Below are positions 1-5,078 of a stretch of DNA of 5,078 bases, in pieces. The notes under the pieces are model-generated. The model was not told the origin of the DNA. It was given only the letters and a program-made list of their open reading frames with translations, and ran no database searches. Each line of letters opens with the position of its first letter. Position 1 is the stretch's first letter. The stretch is from Dysgonamonadaceae bacterium (GTDB taxonomy: Bacteria > Bacteroidota > Bacteroidia > Bacteroidales > Azobacteroidaceae), in the NCBI GenBank assembly GCA_031261015.1, contig JAISKG010000225.1, forward strand, positions 1 through 5,078, given 5' to 3'. Made by a program: the position numbers and the translations under genes.

Positions 1-1650
1 CGGGAAAAATTGCCCGACTCCCCATTGGATGTAAATCCGGTCTAAAGCGTCGGTATTGTCGCTCACCCAAAATTCGTCGAAATAAGGCAAAGTGCCGTAA
101 TCGATCCGTCCGCCGCCGCCGGAGCATCCCATAATAATCAGGTCGGGATATTTTTCACGAACCCGCTTCAATACTTTCATCAATCCGCGCGTGTATTCGA
201 TCCACAAGTGCGACTGTTTGTCTTTTGATAAATAAAACGAACCCGAATTGGTGATAAAGCGGTTGCAATCCCATTTCACATAAGCGATTCCGGGCGTTTC
301 GGTCAAGGTTTTATCTACGATTCCGAAGACGTAATCCTGTACTTTCGGATTGCACAAATCGAGAATCAATTGATTGCGGCTCAGATCCAAAGGACGGTGC
401 GGCTGGGTAATCACCCAATCGGGATGTTTTTCATACAATTCGCTTTGGGGATTGACCATTTCCGGCTCCAGCCAGATACCGAATTGAATGTTGCGTTTGC
501 TGCATTCCTGCACCAAATAACCCAAACCTTCGGGCAATTTGGTACGGTTGACTTCCCAATCGCCCAAACCCGCATCGTCATTATTGCGTGGATATTTCGT
601 ACCGAACCAACCGTCATCAAGCAGGAACAGGTCGAAGCCCATTTGCGCCGCATCGTCGATAATCCCGGTCAACACTTGACTGTTGAAATCGAAATACGTA
701 GCTTCCCAATTGTTCATCAAAGTCAGATGCGGCTTAGCGCCATGATACACGCCATATTGGCGCGCCCAACGATGAAAGCGGCGCGAAATAATTCCTTTTC
801 CCTCGTCGCTGTAAGTATAAAGTAAAGCCGGAGTGGCCAGCGTTTCACCTTTTTCTAATAAGTATTGTCCGGCAAACGAATTGATTCCGGTGATAATCCG
901 TAATTTATCCTGATTATCAATGCTGAAATTCAATGCAAAACTTCCCGGCCAAGCCAAAGCGCCGCCGACGATCCGTCCGCTTGTTTCCTCCGCCGGTTTA
1001 TCCAAAGCCATGTAAAACAAAGCGTGAGCATATTCGTTGGAACGAACGCCCAATTTGGAATCGACAGTCGTAATACCACGCGGCAAACGGGTTTCGCGAA
1101 GGTGCATTTCGTCGGCCCAATTGCCGTAGAATTGAGTCATATAATAATCGTTTGCACGGAAACTCAAACACGAGGAAGCGAAATCGTACAAAGTGACTCT
1201 GCCGGATTCGCCGTGGGAATATTCCGTCCATTGAGCGATTATATCTTCTTTTTCATAGGTTTGAAAAGAAACTTTCACGTAAAACGGAAAATAAGTATCC
1301 TTTAAATAAATGTCTGTTTGGACTTGATTGTCGTTCAAACGCCGGACTTCGGAACGGTCAAACACTAATTCCGTCGAGGTATTACCGTCGCTGTGCACCG
1401 CGCGAACGGCCGGTTGATGAACGTAATTCGTGCCGAAAGTCAACAAGATTTCATCGTTCGACACAGGCACCAATTCGCAATCGGCGGCATCCAAAGCCTT
1501 GCCGTAGTAAGATTGGCACACTTTATTCTTATCATTGATTTGATAAACCAAACAAGTATTTTGAGTCCGAATGACAATGGCTCCCGCAGCCATTTCCAAA
1601 GTGCCGGACAACATCCAAAAGAAAATAAAAAGATTGAATAATGGCTTCAT
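1..1650 (-). CDS. GH36 alpha-galactosidase, secreted (C-terminus outside window)
   Basis: Hydrolyses terminal alpha-1,6-linked galactose from oligosaccharides such as melibiose and raffinose (family knowledge). I translated the minus strand from the ATG at 1650 and found 550 uninterrupted codons to the window edge. Residues 1-24 look like a signal peptide, with a KP start, a Phe-rich core and likely cleavage after MAAGA, so the enzyme should be periplasmic or surface-exposed. An N-terminal beta-sandwich region spans about 30-300. The catalytic barrel follows with GH36 hallmarks: NNWEATYFDF (313-322), DDGWFG (345-350), GLGDW (near 361-365), LEPEMVNP (394-401), KWDCNR (459-464, nucleophile D461), CSGGGGR (509-515) and WVSDNTDALDR (528-538, acid/base D531). 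Family members are usually about 700-740 residues, so roughly the last quarter is missing at the left edge. No frameshift is seen. It is transcribed divergently from the pyr operon. The family call is firm; the exact substrate is not knowable from sequence. Confidence 0.96.
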   Translation of the reverse strand, partial: MKPLFNLFIFFWMLSGTLEMAAGAIVIRTQNTCLVYQINDKNKVCQSYYGKALDAADCELVPVSNDEILLTFGTNYVHQPAVRAVHSDGNTSTELVFDRSEVRRLNDNQVQTDIYLKDTYFPFYVKVSFQTYEKEDIIAQWTEYSHGESGRVTLYDFASSCLSFRANDYYMTQFYGNWADEMHLRETRLPRGITTVDSKLGVRSNEYAHALFYMALDKPAEETSGRIVGGALAWPGSFALNFSIDNQDKLRIITGINSFAGQYLLEKGETLATPALLYTYSDEGKGIISRRFHRWARQYGVYHGAKPHLTLMNNWEATYFDFNSQVLTGIIDDAAQMGFDLFLLDDGWFGTKYPRNNDDAGLGDWEVNRTKLPEGLGYLVQECSKRNIQFGIWLEPEMVNPQSELYEKHPDWVITQPHRPLDLSRNQLILDLCNPKVQDYVFGIVDKTLTETPGIAYVKWDCNRFITNSGSFYLSKDKQSHLWIEYTRGLMKVLKRVREKYPDLIIMGCSGGGGRIDYGTLPYFDEFWVSDNTDALDRIYIQWGVGQFFP

Positions 1651-1738
1651 GGGTACTACACTTAGTTATTGAATTAAAGTCCACAAAGTAAGAGAAAAAT
1701 AGCTTCAAAAAGTAATTGATACGTGCCAAAAGATAAAA

Positions 1739-1746
1739 CAAATGTA
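1739..1746 (-). promoter_or_regulatory. Candidate Bacteroidota -7 box for the GH36 gene
   Basis: On the minus strand this reads TACATTTG, a perfect match to the Bacteroidota -7 consensus TAnnTTTG. Transcription would start near 1733, giving a leader of about 80 nt before the ATG at 1650. I see no good TTTG at the expected -33 distance, because that stretch on the minus strand is an A-run. The call rests on the -7 box and its position alone. Looser matches nearer the gene, such as TTACTTTG around 1689-1696, are alternatives. Confidence 0.45.
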
Positions 1747-1749
1747 GTA

Positions 1750-1784
1750 TTTGCGGGTTGTACTCTTTTTTTTTCTTACATTTG
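1750..1784 (+). promoter_or_regulatory. Candidate promoter of the pyrB operon
   Basis: TACATTTG at 1777-1784 matches the Bacteroidota -7 consensus TAnnTTTG exactly. A TTTG at 1750-1753 could be the -33 element. Its 23-nt spacing is a little long, and the TTG at 1758-1760 is an alternative with a 16-nt spacing. The start of transcription would fall near 1790, leaving a leader of only about 15 nt before the ATG at 1806. So short a leader leaves no room for an attenuator or PyrR-type element, unlike the classic pyr operons of Escherichia or Bacillus. A run of nine T (1766-1774) lies between the two boxes and would not be transcribed from this start. Confidence 0.6.
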
Positions 1785-1805
1785 TATCCAAAACACTCTC
1801 GTTAT

Positions 1806-2711
1806 ATGAACAGTTTTGTATCTATCGCCGATCTGACCAAAGATGATATCCTGCATCTGGTGCACCGGGCAGAATATTTTGAACACAATCCTAACTTAAA
1901 AACTTTGGAAGGAAAAGTTTGCGCTACCTTGTTTTTTGAACCTTCCACTCGTACGCGCCTGAGCTTTGAAACAGCCATTAACCGGTTGGGCGGCAGAGTA
2001 ATAGGGTTTAGCGACGCAGCAACGACGAGTTCTTCCAAAGGCGAAATTCTGAAAGACACGATTAAAATGGTGAGCAATTACGCCGACGTTATCATCATGC
2101 GTCATTATCTGGAAGGCGCAGCGCGTTACGCTTCGGAAATCACTCCTGTTCCGATCATTAACGCAGGCGACGGAGCCAATCAGCATCCTTCGCAAACGAT
2201 GCTCGACATTTATTCGATTTACAAAACGCAAGGAAAATTGGACGATCTGACGATTACGATGGTCGGCGACTTAAAATACGGCCGCACAGTGCATTCGCTC
2301 TTGAACGGAATGTCGCATTTCAATGCAAATTTTCAATTTGTTGCTCCCGAAGAATTGAAATTACCCGAACTTTACAAGCAATTTTTAGACGAAAAAGGGA
2401 TTCGCTACGCCGAATATACCGAATTTTCGCCCGAAATTATCAATCACTCCGACATTCTGTATATGACTCGCGTTCAGCGCGAACGCTTTGCCGACTTAAT
2501 GGAGTACGAAAAGGTGAAAAATGTGTATGTCCTGACTAATTCGATGCTTAAAAACAGTAAGGATAACTTGCGGATACTGCACCCCTTACCTCGCGTAAAC
2601 GAAATTGCATACGATGTGGACGAAAATCCGAAAGCCTATTATTTCGAACAAGCGAAAAACGGCGTATATGCCCGTCAAGCAATCATTTCCGAAGTGATCG
2701 GAGTCAATTAA
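1806..2711 (+). CDS. pyrB: Aspartate carbamoyltransferase catalytic subunit
   Basis: Joins carbamoyl phosphate to L-aspartate to give N-carbamoyl-L-aspartate and phosphate, the committed step of de novo pyrimidine synthesis in the cytoplasm. From the ATG at 1806 the protein has 301 residues, normal for the family (about 300-310). The carbamoyl-phosphate site is STRT at 47-50 within [12 protein letters not shown]. The mobile loop is TSSSKGE at 74-80, with K78 matching the lysine that reaches in from the neighbouring subunit. Other visible catalytic residues are R99, HPSQT at 127-131, VGDLKYGRT at 153-161 (R160), TRVQ at 221-224 and HPLPR at 259-263. An upstream in-frame ATG at 1758 would add 16 residues but lies before the predicted -7 box and the transcript start, so I reject it. 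No Shine-Dalgarno is seen, as is usual in Bacteroidota. pyrI follows after 13 nt. Confidence 0.98.
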   Translation: MNSFVSIADLTKDDILHLVHRAEYFEHNPNLKTLEGKVCATLFFEPSTRTRLSFETAINRLGGRVIGFSDAATTSSSKGEILKDTIKMVSNYADVIIMRHYLEGAARYASEITPVPIINAGDGANQHPSQTMLDIYSIYKTQGKLDDLTITMVGDLKYGRTVHSLLNGMSHFNANFQFVAPEELKLPELYKQFLDEKGIRYAEYTEFSPEIINHSDILYMTRVQRERFADLMEYEKVKNVYVLTNSMLKNSKDNLRILHPLPRVNEIAYDVDENPKAYYFEQAKNGVYARQAIISEVIGVN

Positions 2712-2724
2712 AAACGAAGAAAAA

Positions 2725-3183
2725 ATGGCACAGAAAAAAGAACTTCAAGTCGCAGCCATCGAAAACGGTACAGCGATCGATCATATTCCTTCCGATCAAC
2801 TATTTAAAGTAGTTTCTCTGCTGGGCATCGAAAATCTGACAACGCCCGTCACGATCGGTTACAATCTCGACAGTAAAAAAATGGGGAAAAAAGGCATTAT
2901 CAAAATTTCCGATAAGTTCTTCGACGAGAACGAGATAAGCCGGATTTCCCTGATTTCGCCGTCGGTGCAGTTAAACATTATTCGTGATTATGAAGTGGTG
3001 GAAAAGCAATTTGTTCATCTTCCCAATGAACTTTTAGGTATAGTTAAGTGTAATAATCCTAAATGTATTACCAACAACGAGCCGATGCAAACGCGTTTCA
3101 AAGTGCTCGATAAAAACAAGGGGACATTAAAATGCGAATATTGCGAACTCAAGATTAAAAAAGAAGAAATTACGTTATTGTAA
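2725..3183 (+). CDS. pyrI: Aspartate carbamoyltransferase regulatory subunit
   Basis: Binds nucleotide effectors and holds catalytic trimers together in the c6r6 ATCase holoenzyme. The protein has 152 residues, close to the 153 of E. coli PyrI. The N-terminal allosteric domain (about 1-100) begins with [16 protein letters not shown]. Compared with E. coli from memory, the effector-site residues D19, H20, K60 and K94 are all present at the same numbers. The C-terminal zinc domain has C109, C114, C137 and C140 (CNNPKC and CEYC), needed for contact with PyrB. The enzyme is therefore expected to be allosteric; which nucleotide inhibits cannot be told from sequence. An A-rich stretch precedes the ATG in place of a Shine-Dalgarno. 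Its TAA overlaps the next ATG by one base (TAATG). Confidence 0.97.
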   Translation: MAQKKELQVAAIENGTAIDHIPSDQLFKVVSLLGIENLTTPVTIGYNLDSKKMGKKGIIKISDKFFDENEISRISLISPSVQLNIIRDYEVVEKQFVHLPNELLGIVKCNNPKCITNNEPMQTRFKVLDKNKGTLKCEYCELKIKKEEITLL

Positions 3184-3755
3184 TGAAACAAAATTGGAAA
3201 CCCGGCACACTCGTATATCCTGTTCCCGCCGTTCTGGTCACATGCGGCAAGGATCCGGACGAATATAACATCCTGACTATCGCATGGACAGGAACGATTT
3301 GTTCCGATCCGGCGATGTGTTACATTTCCGTTCGTCCGGAGCGTTATTCTCACGCCATCATTAAAAGAAATATGGAGTTTGTGATTAATCTGACGACCGA
3401 AAAATTAGCTTATGCAACCGATTGGTGCGGCGTACGATCGGGAAAAGAGTATTCTAAATTCAAAGAAATGAATTTAACGCCGGGTCAATCGCAAATTGTT
3501 CAAGCGCCTTACATTGAGGAATCTCCTTTGTGCATCGAATGCCGAGTGAAGGAAATTCTTTCGTTGGGCACGCACGATATGTTTATTGCCGAAGTGGTTA
3601 ATGTGTTGGCCGACGAACAATACATTGATCCCGAAACGGGAAAATTCGACTTGGAAAAAGCCCGGTTGTTGGCTTTCGCGCATGGTCAATATTACGCTCT
3701 GGGCGAAAATATCGGAAAATTCGGATGGAGCGTTCAAAAAAAGAAAAAAGAATGA
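3183..3755 (+). CDS. Flavoredoxin-like flavin reductase family protein
   Basis: A 190-residue protein of the flavin-reductase-like FMN-binding split-barrel fold, resembling flavoredoxin and the DIM6/NTAB family. Family members bind FMN and carry electrons or reduce flavin; the partner here is unknown. Visible family features are the start GTLVYPVPAVLVTCG (8-22), the FMN-binding core YNILTIAWTG with SDPAMCYISVRPERYS (28-56), FVINL (66-70), GVRSGKEYSKF (83-93) and the C-terminal YYALGENIGKFGWSV (170-184). There is no signal peptide, so it should be cytoplasmic. The start overlaps the pyrI stop (TAATG), which fixes the start and suggests translational coupling. The lysine-rich tail is encoded by A-runs that also lie just upstream of the next gene's start. 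Nothing in the sequence ties it to pyrimidine synthesis. A role with dihydroorotate or thymidylate redox chemistry would be speculation. Confidence 0.9.
   Translation: MKQNWKPGTLVYPVPAVLVTCGKDPDEYNILTIAWTGTICSDPAMCYISVRPERYSHAIIKRNMEFVINLTTEKLAYATDWCGVRSGKEYSKFKEMNLTPGQSQIVQAPYIEESPLCIECRVKEILSLGTHDMFIAEVVNVLADEQYIDPETGKFDLEKARLLAFAHGQYYALGENIGKFGWSVQKKKKE
3736..3751 (+). promoter_or_regulatory. A-rich translation-initiation region deciding the barrel-gene start
   Basis: Fifteen of these sixteen-odd bases are A or G, including runs of seven and six A, directly before the ATG at 3752. Bacteroidota rarely use Shine-Dalgarno pairing and favour A-rich leaders, so this supports starting the barrel protein at 3752 rather than 3725. 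The same bases encode the Lys-rich tail of the flavin reductase. Confidence 0.45.
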
Positions 3756-4450
3756 AACGTAGAAAAAAAATTGCTTCGCTGGTTATTTCAGCCGGAATGA
3801 TAATCGGATTCTTTTCGACACAACTTGTTTATTCACAAATAGCAACAATAAATGTCGGTTTAAGAGTGGGAATTAATGCTTTAGCGATCAATCACGATAA
3901 AGTTTATCTTGAAGATCTGTTGTTATCCGGGTCATCCTATCAAAACAAGGTTGGTTACCATCTTTGCGGCTTCTTGCGGTTCAATTTGGATAATGTATTC
4001 ATCCAACCCGAATTAAGTGGAGATATTTATCGGAAAACCTTTTCGTTTGCCATACCCGGAACAGACGAAACCGTTTCTCTTCCGTTTTCGCTTTCGGATA
4101 AATCGTATGTTGCAAGTATCAGCAGTTTAATTGGTTATACAATCCAAAAGGATGGACCTTTTTTGATAAATGTATATCTCGGTCCCTCGATGAAATATCT
4201 CTACCGTTCCGAATATGATCTGAATTCCAATGCTTCATTTACCGATAAAGAACCTTATTACCGTTATACAGGCATCGTCGGATTTTCATTTAATGTTTCC
4301 AAAGTTCATTTCGATTTGCGTTACGAAATCAATCTTACCGATTCGAATATTCACTTTGACGATCAGATTGACTTACCGGATGCGCTGAAGCAAATTTCGC
4401 TGAAGAAAAGTGAAAATGTACTTAGTTTTTCAATAGGGGTAATGTTTTAA
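3752..4450 (+). CDS. Small outer-membrane beta-barrel protein, function unknown
   Basis: A 232-residue protein that I do not recognise as a named gene. Residues 1-29 form a signal peptide: KRRKK, then a hydrophobic core, ending VYSQ before IATINVGLRVG. The mature part has alternating, aromatic-rich stretches typical of outer-membrane strands, for example YHLCGFLRFNL (69-79), VFIQPELSG (82-90), ASISSLIGYTI (121-131), LINVYLGPSMKYLY (138-151) and VHFDLRYEINL (185-195). It ends in SFSIGVMF with a terminal Phe, the usual barrel-assembly signal. The pattern resembles the Bacteroidota 'porin family / outer membrane beta-barrel' group (OMP_b-brl type), probably about 8 strands; the strand count is an estimate. 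I place the start at 3752, where ATGA overlaps the upstream TGA, because this gives a clean signal peptide. An ATG at 3725 would add nine mostly charged residues. The position downstream of pyrBI is unexpected for an envelope protein. Confidence 0.85.
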   Translation: MKRRKKIASLVISAGMIIGFFSTQLVYSQIATINVGLRVGINALAINHDKVYLEDLLLSGSSYQNKVGYHLCGFLRFNLDNVFIQPELSGDIYRKTFSFAIPGTDETVSLPFSLSDKSYVASISSLIGYTIQKDGPFLINVYLGPSMKYLYRSEYDLNSNASFTDKEPYYRYTGIVGFSFNVSKVHFDLRYEINLTDSNIHFDDQIDLPDALKQISLKKSENVLSFSIGVMF

Positions 4451-4551
4451 CAGGATTTACATTTATGGGCATTTTGGAATAAAATTTCTATTTGCCGGCT
4501 CATAATTGAAAAATTTCATGTAATTTTGCTTCTTAAAAAACACAACAACCT
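4451..4551. other. Intergenic region between the pyr operon and atpD
   Basis: This 101-nt AT-rich gap separates the barrel gene from atpD. It holds the candidate atpD promoter in its second half. No strong GC-rich hairpin followed by a T-run is seen, so the end of the pyr transcript is undefined. It could end by a weak AT-rich structure (4468-4496) or read through into atpD. Confidence 0.6.
4521..4528 (+). promoter_or_regulatory. Candidate -7 box of the atpD promoter
   Basis: TAATTTTG matches the Bacteroidota -7 consensus TAnnTTTG exactly. The predicted transcript start is near 4534, giving a leader of about 18 nt before the ATG at 4552. The nearest upstream TTTG (4491-4494) is 26 nt away, longer than usual for a -33 element, so the upstream half of the promoter is uncertain. 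Confidence 0.55.
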
Positions 4552-5078
4552 ATGACATCAAAAAATTACGGATATATTTCCCAAGTCATTGGGCCGGTGA
4601 TCGACGTATCTTACGAACAAACCGGACATTCCGTGCCGAAAATTCATGAAGCGCTTCAAATTGTTCGTCCCGACGGGAAAAAACTCGTCGTGGAAGTGCA
4701 GCAACATATCGGCGAATACACGGTGCGCACGGTAGCGATGGATTCGACCGACGGAATGGCGCGGGGAATGAAAGTGGAAAATCTGAGCGCACCCATTTCT
4801 ATGCCGGTCGGCAATCAGGTGAAAGGACGCCTGCTTAATGTAATCGGCGAAACGATCGACGGCATGCGCGAGGTTGACTACAATACAACCGATCCGATTC
4901 ACCGCCAGCCTCCTAAGTTTGAAGATCTGGCAACTTCCAACGAAATTTTGTTTACGGGAATCAAAGTCATCGACTTGCTCGCTCCTTACTTAAAAGGAGG
5001 AAAAATTGGATTATTTGGCGGAGCTGGTGTTGGTAAAACTGTGTTAATCATGGAGTTGATCAACAATATTGCCAAGAA
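4552..5078 (+). CDS. atpD: F-type ATP synthase subunit beta (3' end outside window)
   Basis: Catalytic subunit of the F1 sector, which makes or hydrolyses ATP at the cytoplasmic face of the inner membrane. The window holds 175 codons plus two bases. The N-terminal barrel domain starts [14 protein letters not shown] (6-19) and includes VEVQQHIGE and [13 protein letters not shown] (92-104). The conserved [10 protein letters not shown] (117-126) and [17 protein letters not shown] (134-150) follow. The P-loop GGAGVGKT lies at 156-163, with K162 as the phosphate-binding lysine. The DELSE motif and C-terminal domain lie beyond the right edge; full-length members are about 460-510 residues. Having its own promoter and coming after an unrelated operon fits the Bacteroides-type order, where atpD is the first atp gene, probably followed by atpC (inference; not visible here). 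Confidence 0.98.
   Translation, partial: MTSKNYGYISQVIGPVIDVSYEQTGHSVPKIHEALQIVRPDGKKLVVEVQQHIGEYTVRTVAMDSTDGMARGMKVENLSAPISMPVGNQVKGRLLNVIGETIDGMREVDYNTTDPIHRQPPKFEDLATSNEILFTGIKVIDLLAPYLKGGKIGLFGGAGVGKTVLIMELINNIAK

Larger units (their letters stand above)
1738..1785. repeat. 9-bp inverted repeat joining the two divergent -7 boxes
   Basis: ACAAATGTA at 1738-1746 and TACATTTGT at 1777-1785 are perfect reverse complements separated by 30 bp. Each arm contains one of the two TACATTTG boxes, pointing away from each other. The simplest reading is two divergent promoters of the same consensus rather than a separate operator. The match does not extend beyond 9 bp on either side. Confidence 0.7.

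Noticed and set aside
370..825. A 151-codon plus-strand open frame opposite the GH36 gene
   Set aside because: It is antisense to the conserved catalytic core of the alpha-galactosidase, has no recognisable domain, and no promoter box precedes it. The same holds for the shorter plus-strand frames at 1024-1305 and 1393-1641.
1802..2231. Minus-strand open frames opposite pyrB
   Set aside because: They are shadows of the strongly conserved pyrB coding sequence and show no protein-family features.
3015..3737. Minus-strand open frames opposite pyrI and the flavin reductase (3015-3353 and 3474-3737)
   Set aside because: They lie fully antisense to confidently identified genes and have no family signature.
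3725..3751. Earlier ATG for the barrel protein at 3725
   Set aside because: It would add nine mostly charged residues before the signal peptide and lengthen the overlap with the upstream gene to 31 nt. The ATGA overlap at 3752 is the better start.
4468..4496. Possible terminator hairpin after the barrel gene (GGCA/TGCC outer arms, ATTTT/AAAAT inner arms)
   Set aside because: The arms are only 4-5 bp, largely A/T, poorly nested, and no T-run follows. It is too weak to annotate as a terminator.
4558..4902. Minus-strand open frames opposite atpD
   Set aside because: They are mirror frames of the conserved beta-subunit sequence; the His- and Arg-rich composition is typical of antisense translation.
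1..5078. Mobile elements, CRISPR repeats, tRNA or rRNA genes, and an undescribed defence or other system
   Set aside because: I saw no transposase, no regularly spaced repeats, no RNA-gene motifs and no sharp change in composition. Nearly all the window is accounted for by known gene families.

Overview
This window looks like ordinary chromosome from a member of the Bacteroidota, most likely the order Bacteroidales. Three things point there: promoter elements of the TAnnTTTG type with no Shine-Dalgarno sites in front of the genes; atpD as the first gene after its own promoter, the usual head of the Bacteroides-type atp operon; and a secreted GH36 alpha-galactosidase. The order-level call is inference from gene content and signals, not from a database search.

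Layout. Positions 1-1650 are filled by one minus-strand gene, a GH36 alpha-galactosidase with a signal peptide. Its first 550 codons are present and its C-terminus lies beyond the left edge. Positions 1651-1805 are a divergent promoter region with two identical -7 boxes (TACATTTG) facing opposite ways as a 9-bp inverted repeat. Positions 1806-4450 are a tight plus-strand operon: pyrB and pyrI (catalytic and regulatory subunits of aspartate carbamoyltransferase), a flavoredoxin-like flavin reductase, and a small outer-membrane beta-barrel protein. The gap between pyrB and pyrI is 13 nt. The next two junctions are stop/start overlaps (TAATG and ATGA), so translational coupling is likely. Positions 4451-4551 hold the atpD promoter and no clear terminator. 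From 4552 to the right edge runs the 5' third of atpD, the F1 ATP synthase beta subunit, ending just after the P-loop.

How the genes work together. PyrB and PyrI form the allosteric ATCase that makes carbamoyl-aspartate, the committed step of pyrimidine synthesis. PyrI keeps the known effector-binding residues (D19, H20, K60, K94) and all four zinc cysteines. The flavin reductase and the barrel protein are transcriptionally tied to pyrBI, but the sequence shows no biochemical link. The GH36 enzyme would work in the periplasm or on the cell surface on alpha-galactosides and shares only the intergenic region with the pyr operon.

I found no mobile element, CRISPR array, RNA gene, or convincing new system. 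The points most worth a second look are the coupling of an outer-membrane barrel gene to pyrBI, an A_AAA_AAG slippery heptamer at that junction, and the symmetric divergent promoters.
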